From Demequina sp. (GTDB taxonomy: Bacteria > Actinomycetota > Actinomycetes > Actinomycetales > Demequinaceae), in the NCBI GenBank assembly GCA_024707205.1, contig JANQAD010000001.1, positions 2,445,979-2,509,978 on the forward strand: a stretch of 64,000 nucleotides of DNA, given 5' to 3'. A program made the position numbers and the translations under genes. This document shows positions 56,125 through 64,000 of the stretch, one piece after another (the first letter of the stretch is position 1; each line of letters starts with the position of its first letter). The notes under the pieces are model-generated. The model saw only the letters and a program-made list of their open reading frames with translations. It was not told the DNA's origin and did no database searches.

Positions 56125-57366
56125 ATGTCAGCGCCAAAGGTCCTCGCCATCGTCCTCGCAGGGGGTGAGGGCAAGCGCCTGATGCCGCTCACGGCAGCCC
56201 GCGCCAAGCCCGCGGTGCCCTTCGGCGGCACCTACCGCCTCGTCGACTTCGCGGTGAGCAACGTCATCAACTCGCGGTACCTCCACGTGATCGTGCTCAC
56301 CCAGTACAAGTCGCACTCGCTCGACCGGCACATCGCGCGCACGTGGCGCCTGTCGCCGCTGCTCGGCAACTACGTGGCGCCGGTGCCTGCGCAGCAGCGC
56401 CGCGGTCCCCACTGGTACCTGGGCAGCGCCGACGCGATCTACCAGTGCGCGAACATCTTCGAGGACGAGCGGCCGGACATCGTGGTGATCGTCGGTGCCG
56501 ACCACGTGTACCGGATGGACTTCTCGCAGATGGTGGACGCGCACCAGGCTTCAGGGGCCGCCTTCTCGATCGCGGGCATTCGCCAGCCCATCTCGCTGGC
56601 GCCCGAACTTGGCGTCATCGACATCGATCCCGAGGACCCGAGCCGCGTGCGCGCCTTCCTGGAGAAGCCGCGAGACCCGGCGGGCCTCGCCGACAGCCCC
56701 GGCGAGGTGCTCGCGTCGATGGGCAACTACGTCGCGGACGCGGACGCCCTCATGGAGGCGCTCGCCAAGGACGCCGACCGCGTCGGCTCCAAGCACGACA
56801 TGGGCGGCGACATCGTCCCGTACTTCGTGGAGCGCGGCGAGTGCGGCTTCTACGACTTCCGCCACAACGACGTCCCAGGGTCCACGGATCGCGACCGCAA
56901 CTACTGGCGCGACGTGGGAACCCTCGACTCCTACTTCGAGGCGCATCAGGACCTGATCGCGGTCTCGCCCGTGTTCAACGTCTACAACCACGAGTGGCCC
57001 ATGCATCAGGGGCTCATCACCGCTCCGCCGGCCAAGTTCATCCACTCCGAGGAGGGGCGCCTTGGCCACGCCGCGGACTCGATCGTGTCGCCCGGCGTGA
57101 TCGTCTCCGGCGCCACCGTCACGGGTTCCGTCCTCTCTCCCGGCGTGCGGCTTCACTCCTGGTCAACCGTGAGCGACTCCGTGCTCCTCGATGGCGTCGT
57201 GGTAAACCGGCACGCGCAGATCCACCGCGCCATCGTCGACAAGAACGTCATCGTCGAGGAGGGAGCGCGCATCGGCATCGACCGCGAGTGGGACCTGCAA
57301 CGAGGCTTCACCGTGACCGAGTCGGGCATCACCGTCGTTGCCAAGGGCACCGTGGTTTCTTCATGA
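56125..57366 (+). CDS. glgC: glucose-1-phosphate adenylyltransferase
   Basis: Makes ADP-glucose for glycogen and maltosyl glucan synthesis. The 413-residue product has the nucleotide-binding start [36 protein letters not shown], the sugar-phosphate FLEKPRDP and a left-handed beta-helix C-terminus. The stop overlaps the serB start (ATGA). It supplies the divergently transcribed GlgA. Confidence 0.96.
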   Translation: MSAPKVLAIVLAGGEGKRLMPLTAARAKPAVPFGGTYRLVDFAVSNVINSRYLHVIVLTQYKSHSLDRHIARTWRLSPLLGNYVAPVPAQQRRGPHWYLGSADAIYQCANIFEDERPDIVVIVGADHVYRMDFSQMVDAHQASGAAFSIAGIRQPISLAPELGVIDIDPEDPSRVRAFLEKPRDPAGLADSPGEVLASMGNYVADADALMEALAKDADRVGSKHDMGGDIVPYFVERGECGFYDFRHNDVPGSTDRDRNYWRDVGTLDSYFEAHQDLIAVSPVFNVYNHEWPMHQGLITAPPAKFIHSEEGRLGHAADSIVSPGVIVSGATVTGSVLSPGVRLHSWSTVSDSVLLDGVVVNRHAQIHRAIVDKNVIVEEGARIGIDREWDLQRGFTVTESGITVVAKGTVVSS

Positions 57367-57992
57367 CCCGCCTCCTGGTGATGGACGTCGATTCCACCCT
57401 CATCACCGCAGAGGTCATCGAACTCATCGCCGAACGTGCGGGCACTCGCGCCGAGGTGGCCCGGATCACCGAGGCGGCAATGCGCGGAGAGTTGGATTTC
57501 GCCGCGTCCCTCAAGGAGCGCGTCGCGACGCTCGCAGGGGTTCCAGGGACGGTGTTTCAGGAGGTCCTCGCGGAGGTCGAGTTCACGCCCGGCGCCGTCG
57601 AGCTCGTCGACGCCGCGCAAGGCGCCGGGTGGACGGTGGCGCTCGTGTCCGGCGGTTTCGCGGAGATCGTCGGCCCCCTCGCGCAGACCCTGGGGATCAC
57701 GCTGTTCCGGGCCAATCGCCTCGAGGTGGCCGACGGCCGTCTCACCGGCCGCACGGTGGGTCCCGTGATCGACCGCGAGGCGAAGGAGCTCGCGCTGCGA
57801 GAGTTCGCCGCGGATCTCGGAGTCGCGCTGCAGGACACGGTGGCGATCGGGGACGGCGCGAACGACCTCGCGATGATGGCGACCGCCGGCCTCGGGATCG
57901 CGTTCAACGCCAAGCCCGTGGTCCAGGCTCAGGCGGACGTCGCCATCACCGAGCCGCGCCTCGACGCCGCGCTGCCTTACCTGGGGCTGTAG
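57363..57992 (+). CDS. serB: phosphoserine phosphatase SerB
   Basis: 209-residue HAD phosphatase giving serine from phosphoserine. [17 protein letters not shown] carries the nucleophile Asp, ALVSGGF the motif II Ser and [13 protein letters not shown] motif IV. The substrate-cap [16 protein letters not shown] matches SerB. There is no ACT domain. The start overlaps glgC, so expression is coupled. Confidence 0.93.
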   Translation: MTRLLVMDVDSTLITAEVIELIAERAGTRAEVARITEAAMRGELDFAASLKERVATLAGVPGTVFQEVLAEVEFTPGAVELVDAAQGAGWTVALVSGGFAEIVGPLAQTLGITLFRANRLEVADGRLTGRTVGPVIDREAKELALREFAADLGVALQDTVAIGDGANDLAMMATAGLGIAFNAKPVVQAQADVAITEPRLDAALPYLGL

Positions 57993-58012
57993 CGACCACC
58001 TCTTTTTGCTGC

Positions 58013-58099
58013 TGGTGGATTCTGCCTGCTGTTTGGCCGCTCGGTCTCCAGATGGTGGATCCCACCCGGTTCTGACCCTTATTCAGGCGGTATCCACCA
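58013..58099. terminator. imperfect palindrome between convergent genes
   Basis: TGGTGGATTCTGCCTG (58013-58028) pairs with CAGGCGGTATCCACCA (58084-58099), two mismatches in 16. A third copy of the TGGTGGAT word (58053-58060) lies inside and forms a GGTGG/CCACC mini-hairpin. It is a candidate bidirectional terminator for serB and the 58124 gene. Confidence 0.5.
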
Positions 58100-58123
58100 T
58101 TAGGGCGTCTTCGTGGTTTGGCG

Positions 58124-58576
58124 TTATGCGGGCCAGTGCACGTCCACCGCGAATCCTGCCGCTCGCATCGCCTCGATGAGGGCGAGCGTCTCGCGCTGCC
58201 AGCGGCCCCGCATCTCGGCGGGCGTGCCGTCGCCGCCTAGGCGCAGCGCCTCCGCCATTCCCCTGGCCACCTTCGCATTGCCCGACGCTGTTGGCTCCTT
58301 GCGTACCCACGTCCCCGTGTCCACGTCGAACGCCTCGCCGTAGAGCCCCGACTCTGGATCCCACAGGTGCTCTCTGTGCATGCGGTACTGCATGTCGGCG
58401 GGGGCGAAGTCGCTGGTAGACACCAAGAAGGGCACCACCTCGGCGATCGCGTCCGCCCACACCTCACCCTCGTGGCCCGGGTAGTACAGCACGCCGCTGT
58501 CGTGACGCGGCGCCCACCTCAGCAGCTGCCAGCGGTGCTCCTCGCGAGGGTCCTCGGGTGCGTCAGAAGTGGGCAT
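58124..58576 (-). CDS. hypothetical protein
   Basis: 150 residues with no signal peptide or membrane segment. Trp and His are frequent (HRWQLLRWAPRHD, YRMHREHLWDPESGLYGEAFD). The WDPESGLYG and SGNAKVARGMAEAL segments faintly recall six-hairpin glycosidases, but the protein is far too short for one, so I assign no function. It overlaps sixA by 14 bases and is probably co-translated. Confidence 0.7.
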   Translation of the reverse strand: MPTSDAPEDPREEHRWQLLRWAPRHDSGVLYYPGHEGEVWADAIAEVVPFLVSTSDFAPADMQYRMHREHLWDPESGLYGEAFDVDTGTWVRKEPTASGNAKVARGMAEALRLGGDGTPAEMRGRWQRETLALIEAMRAAGFAVDVHWPA

Positions 58577-59072
58577 GCGATGAGCAGATGGCCGTCAGCA
58601 CGGCGCCGTGCTGCGTAAGCCCGGAGAGCGCGCCCTCGAAGTCGAGCAGCGCCGCAGTCCCCGTGGGAAGACCCTGAGCGATCCGCTGAAGCGCCTTCGT
58701 GTTGGATCCCGGTCCCGCGAGCCACGCCGCCGCGGCGGAGATCGTCGGCTCGTGCCCAACGACGGCTATGGCGCCCTCGTCGTGGACATCGCGAAGCAGG
58801 CCGATGAGGCCCCCAACGTGAGTCTCGTATAGGGCGGGCTCGGTGGAGGCCGCAGCGGCGGGGAACGTCGGCTGCATGAGCCGCCAGGTCTGCTGGGTGC
58901 GCACCGCGCTCGACACAAGCGCGCGCGAGATCTCAACCCCGGCGTCGGCCAGAGTCACCGCGAGTGCCTGTGCGGAGGTGCGGCCCTCGAGGGTGAGCGC
59001 CCGGTCGTGATCGTCCAGGCCGGGACGAGGCGCCTCGGCCTTCGCGTGACGCACGAGCACCAGGCGAGTCAT
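58563..59072 (-). CDS. SixA-type histidine phosphatase
   Basis: 169 residues of the phosphoglycerate-mutase-like branch. LVRHAKAE carries the nucleophile His in the RHxK form typical of SixA; SSAVRTQQTW and VVGHEPTIS complete the phosphate pocket. It may dephosphorylate phosphohistidine or small phosphates. ATG 59072 lies four bases after the fabI stop. Confidence 0.88.
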   Translation of the reverse strand: MTRLVLVRHAKAEAPRPGLDDHDRALTLEGRTSAQALAVTLADAGVEISRALVSSAVRTQQTWRLMQPTFPAAAASTEPALYETHVGGLIGLLRDVHDEGAIAVVGHEPTISAAAAWLAGPGSNTKALQRIAQGLPTGTAALLDFEGALSGLTQHGAVLTAICSSHAHF

Positions 59073-59076
59073 GCGC

Positions 59077-59844
59077 TCAAGCGCCCATCGCGTGCACGCC
59101 GCCATCGACGTGAATCATCTCGCCGGTCGTTGCGGGGAACCAGTCGCTGAGCAGCGCGGTCACCGCGCGAGCCGCCGGCTCGGTGTCATCCGAGTCCCAG
59201 CCGAGCGGGGCGCGCGCATCCCAGTTTCCCTCCATCTGATCGAAGCCGGGGATGTGCTTGGCCGCGGTCGTCTTGAGCGGACCGGCGGAGACGACGTTGC
59301 AGCGCACGCCGTGGGGTCCCAGATCGCGAGCGAGGTAGCGGTTCACGGACTCGAACGCCGCCTTCGCGACGCCCATCCAGTCGTAGACGGGCCACGCGTA
59401 GCGCGCGTCGAAGGTGAGGCCCACGATCGAGCCCCCGCTCGACATGAGGGGCAGCGCAGCCTCGGCGAGCGCCTTGAGCGAGTACGCGGAGATGTTCAGC
59501 GCGACCGCGACGTCCTCCCACTGGCCAGCCATGAAGTTGCCGCCCATGACCGACTGCGGGGCGAAGCCGATCGAGTGCACCACGCCGTCGAGGTGCGGGA
59601 CGTGCTCGCGGACCGAGTCCGCGAGCGTCGCGAGCTGCTCAGGGTTGGTGACATCGAGCTCGACAACCAGCGCCTCCTGCGGAAGGCGACGGCCCATGGA
59701 CTGCGTGACCTTCAGCGTGCGACCAACGCCTGTGAGCACCACTTTGGCGCCCTCCTGCTGGCACAGCTTCGCCACGTCGAACGCGATCGAGGCCTCGGTG
59801 AGCACGCCGGTGACCAGAATGTTCTTGCCTTCAAGAATGCCCAT
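59077..59844 (-). CDS. fabI: enoyl-ACP reductase (FabI/InhA type)
   Basis: Last reductive step of fatty-acid elongation, NADH-dependent. The 255-residue SDR protein has the FabI N-terminus GKNILVTGVLTEASIAF, SIGFAP in the substrate loop and Tyr/Lys in YDWMGVAKAA (Y-x6-K). GAGGAAAC upstream of the ATG is a strong ribosome site. It follows fabG by 50 bases, the same order as mabA-inhA in mycobacteria. Confidence 0.94.
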   Translation of the reverse strand: MGILEGKNILVTGVLTEASIAFDVAKLCQQEGAKVVLTGVGRTLKVTQSMGRRLPQEALVVELDVTNPEQLATLADSVREHVPHLDGVVHSIGFAPQSVMGGNFMAGQWEDVAVALNISAYSLKALAEAALPLMSSGGSIVGLTFDARYAWPVYDWMGVAKAAFESVNRYLARDLGPHGVRCNVVSAGPLKTTAAKHIPGFDQMEGNWDARAPLGWDSDDTEPAARAVTALLSDWFPATTGEMIHVDGGVHAMGA

Positions 59845-59894
59845 AGTTTCCTCCTGTGAGTGAGCGTAGTGCCGCGGCGCAGCCGTGGTCTTTG

Positions 59895-60599
59895 TCAGTG
59901 GCCCATGCCGAGGCCACCGTCAACGGGGATCACGGCCCCGCTGACGTAACCGGCTGCGTCAGACGCAAGAAAGAGAGCAGCTGCCGCAACGTCGTCAACC
60001 GAGCCGAAGCGTCGGGCAGGAATGTTGGCCTTGTACTGCGCAACCAGGTCATCGCCGAGTTCCGCGGTCATCGCGGTCTCGATGAAGCCGGGCGCGATCA
60101 CGTTCGCAGTGATCCCGCGCGAGCCGACCTCGCGCGTGATGGACCGCGCCATCCCGACGAGTGCGGCCTTCGATGCGGAGTAGTTGACCTGGCCGGGGTT
60201 GCCGAGCAGCCCGACAACGGAGCCGATCATCACGATGCGACCGTACTTCTCGCGCATCATCGAGTTCACCGCGCGCCGCACGGTGCGGAACGTGCCCGTG
60301 AGGTTGACGTTGATGACGTCCTCGAAGTCCTCGTCACTCATGCGCATGAGCAGGCCGTCCTTGGTGATGCCGGCGTTCGCGATCAGCACCCGGACGCGGC
60401 CGTGCCGTGCCTCGAGCTCGTCGAAGGCGGCGTTGACGGAGTCCGAGTCCGAGATGTCGCCGATCGCGCCGTCCACGCCCTCCGGAAGGTTTCCTCCGCG
60501 GTAGATCGTCGTGACGGTGTCGCCCGCGGCGACGAAGGTTTCCGCGATCGCCCTGCCGATGCCGCGAGTGGCGCCCGTGACCAGCACGTGTCGTGTCAT
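59895..60599 (-). CDS. fabG: 3-oxoacyl-ACP reductase FabG
   Basis: NADPH-dependent beta-ketoacyl-ACP reductase. The 234-residue SDR has VLVTGATRGIGRAIA, NAGITKDGLLMRM, Tyr/Lys in YSASKAAL and the C-terminal VIPVDGGLGMGH. ATG 60599 is chosen; TACCGT (60607-60612) ends seven bases upstream, so the message is probably leaderless. It is the first gene of fabG-fabI-sixA-58124. Confidence 0.94.
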   Translation of the reverse strand: MTRHVLVTGATRGIGRAIAETFVAAGDTVTTIYRGGNLPEGVDGAIGDISDSDSVNAAFDELEARHGRVRVLIANAGITKDGLLMRMSDEDFEDVINVNLTGTFRTVRRAVNSMMREKYGRIVMIGSVVGLLGNPGQVNYSASKAALVGMARSITREVGSRGITANVIAPGFIETAMTAELGDDLVAQYKANIPARRFGSVDDVAAAALFLASDAAGYVSGAVIPVDGGLGMGH

Positions 60600-60656
60600 G
60601 CTGGCAACGGTAGCCGAGCGCGCGCACGGCACACGAATCAACGCACGGCAGAGCGT

Positions 60657-60669
60657 TATCGAAGCGATA
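60657..60669. promoter_or_regulatory. small palindrome upstream of fabG
   Basis: TATCG-AAG-CGATA lies 57 bases upstream of the fabG start in the divergent region with the lipoprotein gene. It could be an operator, but a 5-bp arm can arise by chance. Confidence 0.25.
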
Positions 60670-60769
60670 CGATTTTCGGGGCCTAGGTACCCGTAACCCC
60701 TGCCACAATGTTGATAGTGTGCGCAGGACAGTTCGGCAGATGCGCAATGACGCGAACAAGGGAGTACGC

Positions 60770-61705
60770 ATGACCATCGAGGACGCTGTGTCAGTCAAGG
60801 GGGCGCGCAAGCGCATTTCAAGGACGCTCGGCTTTGGACTCGTCGCCGGCGTCGCAGCCCTCACCCTCGCAGGCTGTGGTTCGGGCGACACCTTCATCGA
60901 CGGTTGGTGGGACAACGGCGACCCGGTGCTGGTGCCGTCAAAGTCGAGCCTGTTCGACGCGGACGGCCAGCCGATGTGCAACGCGCCCACAGCCTTCGGC
61001 ACCCTCGAGACCCGTGCCCGCTCGTACTCAGAGACCGGTGGCGTAGTCAACGCCTTCCTCTTCGAGATCGCGAATCCTGAGACGGACCCCGCCACCGCGA
61101 GCACCGCGAAGGAGCGAAACAGGCTCGAGGTGCTCCAGAAGAGCCCCGAGGCGATGTGGCAGCTGACGTTCCCGGCGTTCGACAAGGAACACGGCATCAA
61201 GACGCCGGAGGACATGCGCGCCGTCAAGACGGAACTGCAGGAGCACATGCCCGATCTCCTCACGGAGGGCGGCGTCACCGCATACGTCAAGGTTGACGAC
61301 CAGTGGATCGAGGGGCCGCAGGGCCACTTCTCTGTTCGCCGCGCGGACGATCCAGAGAGCTACATCAAGGACAACAAGATCAACACCACGTTCAGCGGCC
61401 TCACGAACACCTACTGGGTGGCGCAGAAGGACGATGGCACCGAGTACCTCCTCGTTCGCAACAAGGAGACGGGCGTGGGCACCCTCATGCGTCACGGCGC
61501 GGACGACATCATCCTCGACTCCGCGACCGAGTCCTTCACGCGCTACAACGTTGAGAACGAGTCCACCGGAAACAACCCGGACCTCTCGCTCACCATCGTG
61601 AACGACCAGTGCCTTCCCATCGACGGCAAGCAGGTCTCGCGCTACTGGGTGTACGACTACGAGCTCCTCGACGGCACCGAGCAGCAGCCGAACGTCATCA
61701 AGTAG
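60770..61705 (+). CDS. lipoprotein of unknown function
   Basis: 311 residues from the ATG at 60770, which follows GGGAG. The N-terminal cytoplasmic part is basic, then LGFGLVAGVAALTLAGC ends in a lipobox, so the mature protein sits outside the membrane. It contains WWDNGDPVLVP, an acidic helical middle and NDQCLPIDG near the end. The family is not recognised. It lies upstream of SURF1 and could be linked to respiratory-complex assembly, but nothing in the sequence shows this. Confidence 0.75.
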   Translation: MTIEDAVSVKGARKRISRTLGFGLVAGVAALTLAGCGSGDTFIDGWWDNGDPVLVPSKSSLFDADGQPMCNAPTAFGTLETRARSYSETGGVVNAFLFEIANPETDPATASTAKERNRLEVLQKSPEAMWQLTFPAFDKEHGIKTPEDMRAVKTELQEHMPDLLTEGGVTAYVKVDDQWIEGPQGHFSVRRADDPESYIKDNKINTTFSGLTNTYWVAQKDDGTEYLLVRNKETGVGTLMRHGADDIILDSATESFTRYNVENESTGNNPDLSLTIVNDQCLPIDGKQVSRYWVYDYELLDGTEQQPNVIK

Positions 61706-61732
61706 GCCCCTCGCCCCCGTTAGCATCGTGGG

Positions 61733-62512
61733 GTGTCGTCCTCGACGCGGGTGAACCGCGCGCTCACCGTCGCTGGCATCGTCGCGCTCGCGCTCGCCGT
61801 GAGCGTCGCCGCGGTATTCCTCGGGCGCTGGCAGTGGCACCGCCACGAGGGACGCGCGGAGCAGATCGCGGCTTTCGAGGCCGGCCAGGCGTCCGCCCCG
61901 GCTCCCCTTGGCGACGTTCTGCCCGACGGCACGGTCACCTTCCCAGATGACGCTCGCTGGCGCACGGCGACGGTTTCCGGCTCGTTCGACGCCGGCAGCC
62001 TCACGTGGCTGCGCAACCGACCTGTCAACGGCTCCCCCGCGACGCACGCGCTCGCATGGTTCATCACGGACGATGACCGCGCGCTCCTCGTCGACGCCGG
62101 TTGGGTCGAGGCGGAGGCCTCCCAGAAGCCCTCACTGCCCACCGAGCACCTTGAGCTCACCGTGACGCTGCGGCCCGCGGAGGACGACAACGGGACGCCA
62201 GGGACTCGCATCACCCCTGATCAGATGCCGGAGGCTCCCGCCACGGAGGTGCCAGGCTACGGGGTGCTCGCCACGGCATGCCAGGACCCGTGCGGAGCGC
62301 TGCCCGGCCTAGCGATCACTCCGCTGCCGGAGCTCAGCCTTGGCCCCCACCTCGCGTATACCGTGCAGTGGTACATGCTCGCGGTGGCGGCGCCCATCGT
62401 CGCGGTGCTGTGGATTCGAAGAGAACTGCTGGGAGAACAGGCGACGCCGGCGGTCACCAAGCCCAAGCGTCGGGCAGGCCTCAGTGACGAGGACATCGAG
62501 GACGCTCTCTAG
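61733..62512 (+). CDS. SURF1 family cytochrome-oxidase assembly protein
   Basis: 259 residues with an N-terminal membrane helix ending LGRWQWHRHEGRAEQI, a soluble domain with DARWRTATVSGSFD and LLVDAGWVE, and a C-terminal helix YTVQWYMLAVAAPIVAVLW: the SURF1 layout. It assists heme a insertion in cytochrome c oxidase. The GTG start has TAGCAT (61720-61725) seven bases upstream. The stop shares CTAG with the convergent ABC-F gene. Confidence 0.92.
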   Translation: MSSSTRVNRALTVAGIVALALAVSVAAVFLGRWQWHRHEGRAEQIAAFEAGQASAPAPLGDVLPDGTVTFPDDARWRTATVSGSFDAGSLTWLRNRPVNGSPATHALAWFITDDDRALLVDAGWVEAEASQKPSLPTEHLELTVTLRPAEDDNGTPGTRITPDQMPEAPATEVPGYGVLATACQDPCGALPGLAITPLPELSLGPHLAYTVQWYMLAVAAPIVAVLWIRRELLGEQATPAVTKPKRRAGLSDEDIEDAL

Positions 62513-64000
62513 GCGAGCGTCACCAGATCAAGGTAGGACGGGTTCCACAGGTCCTCAACAGCGTCGGGCAGCAGCAGCACGCGCTCCGGCTCCAGGGCCT
62601 CGACGGCACCCTCGTCGTGGGTCACCAGCACCACCGCGCCCTCATAGGTGCGCAGCGCCCGCAGGATCTCCTCTCGCGAGGCGGGGTCGAGGTTGTTCGT
62701 AGGCTCGTCGAGCAGCAGGACGTTCGCCTGGCTGACAACGAGCGTGGCGAGGGCCAGCCGAGTCTTCTCCCCACCGGAGAGCACTCGCGCCGGCTTGTAC
62801 GCGTCATCCCCCGCGAACAGGAACGAGCCGAGCACCGAGCGCACGGCCGTGTCGTCGAGATCGGGCGCCGCGTGGCGGAGGTTCTCGAGCACCGTGGCGT
62901 CGAGGTCCAGCGTGTCGTGCTCCTGCGCGTAGTAGCCAAGCTTGAGTCCGTGACCGGGCTCGACCTCTCCCGTGTCAGGGTCCTCAACGCCGCCGAGAAG
63001 CCTCAGGAGGGTCGTCTTGCCCGCGCCGTTGAGGCCAAGGACCACAACGCGGGAGCCACGATCGATCGCGAGGTCCACGTCGGTGAACACCTCAAGCGAC
63101 CCATAGGACTTTGACAGCTCGCTCGCCCGCAGCGGCGTCTTGCCGCACGACGCTGGGGTTGGGAAGCGCAAGTGCGCCACCTTGTCCTTCACGCGCTCCT
63201 GCTCCACGCCCGCAAGCATCTTCTCCGCGCGCTTCATCATGTTCTGGGCGGCTACCGCCTTGGTCGCCTTGGCGCGCATCTTCTCGGCCTGCGCATTGAG
63301 CGCCGCGGCCTTCTTCTCCGCGTTGTCACGTTCGCGGCGGCGCCTGCGCTCATCCGCCTCGCGCTGCTTGAGGTACAGATCCCAACCCATCGCGTACTGG
63401 TCGATCTCCCCCCTGTTGGCGTCCAGATGGAAGACCTTATTGACAACCGTGCGCACCAGGTCGACGTCGTGGGAGATCACGATGAGGCCGCCCGAGTAGG
63501 CACTGAGGAACTGGCGCAGCCACACGATCGAGTCGGCGTCGAGGTGGTTGGTCGGCTCGTCGAGGAGTAGCGTCTGAGCGTCGCTGAAGAGGATGCGCGC
63601 CAGTTCCACGCGCCGTCGCTGGCCGCCTGAGAGGGTTCCGATGGGCTGGTGCAGCACGCGGTCATCAAGCCCGAGGTTCGCGGCGATGCGGGACGCATCC
63701 GCCTCCGCGGCGTAGCCCCCTGCCGCACGGAAGCGCTCCTCGAGCCGCGGGTAGCGCTCCATGGCCTTGTCCCTGACCGCCTCGTCCTCGCTCGCCATGT
63801 CGTGCTCTGCCTGGCGCATCTTCGCCGCGACCGTCGCGAGATCCCTGACCTCGAGGATGCGCTCCATGGCGAGCTGCTCCAGGTCACCGGTCCGCGGGTC
63901 CTGTGGCAGGTAGCCGATAGTACCTTTGCGGGCGATGTGGCCCGATGTGGGCTGGGCTTCGCCCGCCAGCACCTTGGTCAGAGTGGTCTTCCCCGCGCCA
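62509..64000 (-). CDS. ABC-F family ATPase (partial, N-terminus beyond window)
   Basis: Two nucleotide-binding domains in one chain without membrane segments. The window edge cuts within the first Walker A (only GAGKTTLTKVL is seen). Signature LSGGQRRRVELARIL and LLLDEPTNHLD, then a charged linker (about 60 residues of Lys/Glu/Arg), Walker A LNGAGKTT, signature LSGGEKTRLALA and LLLDEPTNNLD follow. It probably acts on the ribosome as a translation factor or antibiotic-protection protein; the subtype is undecided. Confidence 0.92.
   Translation of the reverse strand, partial: GAGKTTLTKVLAGEAQPTSGHIARKGTIGYLPQDPRTGDLEQLAMERILEVRDLATVAAKMRQAEHDMASEDEAVRDKAMERYPRLEERFRAAGGYAAEADASRIAANLGLDDRVLHQPIGTLSGGQRRRVELARILFSDAQTLLLDEPTNHLDADSIVWLRQFLSAYSGGLIVISHDVDLVRTVVNKVFHLDANRGEIDQYAMGWDLYLKQREADERRRRRERDNAEKKAAALNAQAEKMRAKATKAVAAQNMMKRAEKMLAGVEQERVKDKVAHLRFPTPASCGKTPLRASELSKSYGSLEVFTDVDLAIDRGSRVVVLGLNGAGKTTLLRLLGGVEDPDTGEVEPGHGLKLGYYAQEHDTLDLDATVLENLRHAAPDLDDTAVRSVLGSFLFAGDDAYKPARVLSGGEKTRLALATLVVSQANVLLLDEPTNNLDPASREEILRALRTYEGAVVLVTHDEGAVEALEPERVLLLPDAVEDLWNPSYLDLVTLA

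Noticed and set aside
58124-58576. Fragment of a six-hairpin glycosidase
   Set aside because: Similarity is limited to two short segments and the length is wrong; not enough to assign.

Overview
This 64 kb window has very high GC content and gene order typical of an actinobacterium: a Pup/Dop/PafA/Mpa pupylation cluster, HGxxPAAW and DUF2752/DUF4190 proteins beside trp genes, a fabG-fabI pair, GlgA/GlgC, and LexA boxes of the actinobacterial TCGAAC-N4-GTTCGA type. It looks like a Micrococcales chromosome, but I cannot name a genus. No phage, insertion sequence or CRISPR array was seen.

Layout. From 1 to 22,986 everything lies on the minus strand and reads right to left: an M50 protease, tRNA m1A methyltransferase, mpa-dop-pup-pafA, an FKBP lipoprotein, hisF, a heterodimeric ABC exporter, a GNAT protein, hisI-trpE, small membrane proteins, trpC-trpB-trpA-lgt, and gltB, which runs off the left edge. 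Many junctions overlap by 4-5 bases. From 23,044 to 34,500 genes alternate in strand: a RecB-like nuclease, a PIN toxin-antitoxin pair, sugar dehydrogenases, a HAD phosphatase, PAC2, uppP, an M20 peptidase and a membrane glycosyltransferase. A tRNA-Leu(GAG) follows. From 35 to 42.7 kb lie an unknown protein with a K+-dependent-type pyrophosphatase (hppA), a LigD polymerase domain and dnaE2. From 42.7 to 48.6 kb the SOS mutasome genes dnaE2, imuB and imuA stand apart, separated by barstar, FitAB-type toxin-antitoxin, RHH/HTH regulator and secreted-protein genes. Each mutasome gene has a near-identical promoter with a LexA box. From 48.8 to 64 kb come a secreted alpha-amylase-family enzyme, an rRNA/tRNA methyltransferase, an SPFH/NfeD pair, glgA/glgC, serB, sixA, fabI-fabG, a lipoprotein, SURF1 and an ABC-F ATPase cut by the right edge.

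Cross-cutting observations. (1) Four conserved genes (gltB, pafA, imuB twice, glgA) are broken by a single missing base in a G/C run, which points to systematic homopolymer undercalling rather than real loss. (2) The pupylation cluster lacks prcBA between pup and pafA, and Mpa lacks the C-terminal proteasome-docking tail. (3) About 18 genes have a TAnnnT -10 hexamer 6-8 bases before the start codon, which indicates leaderless mRNAs. (4) The three mutasome promoters combine a TGTCA element, an extended -10 and a LexA box; in dnaE2 a leaderless 11-codon reading frame inside the LexA box ends on the dnaE2 start codon. (5) Convergent gene ends carry nested palindromes.
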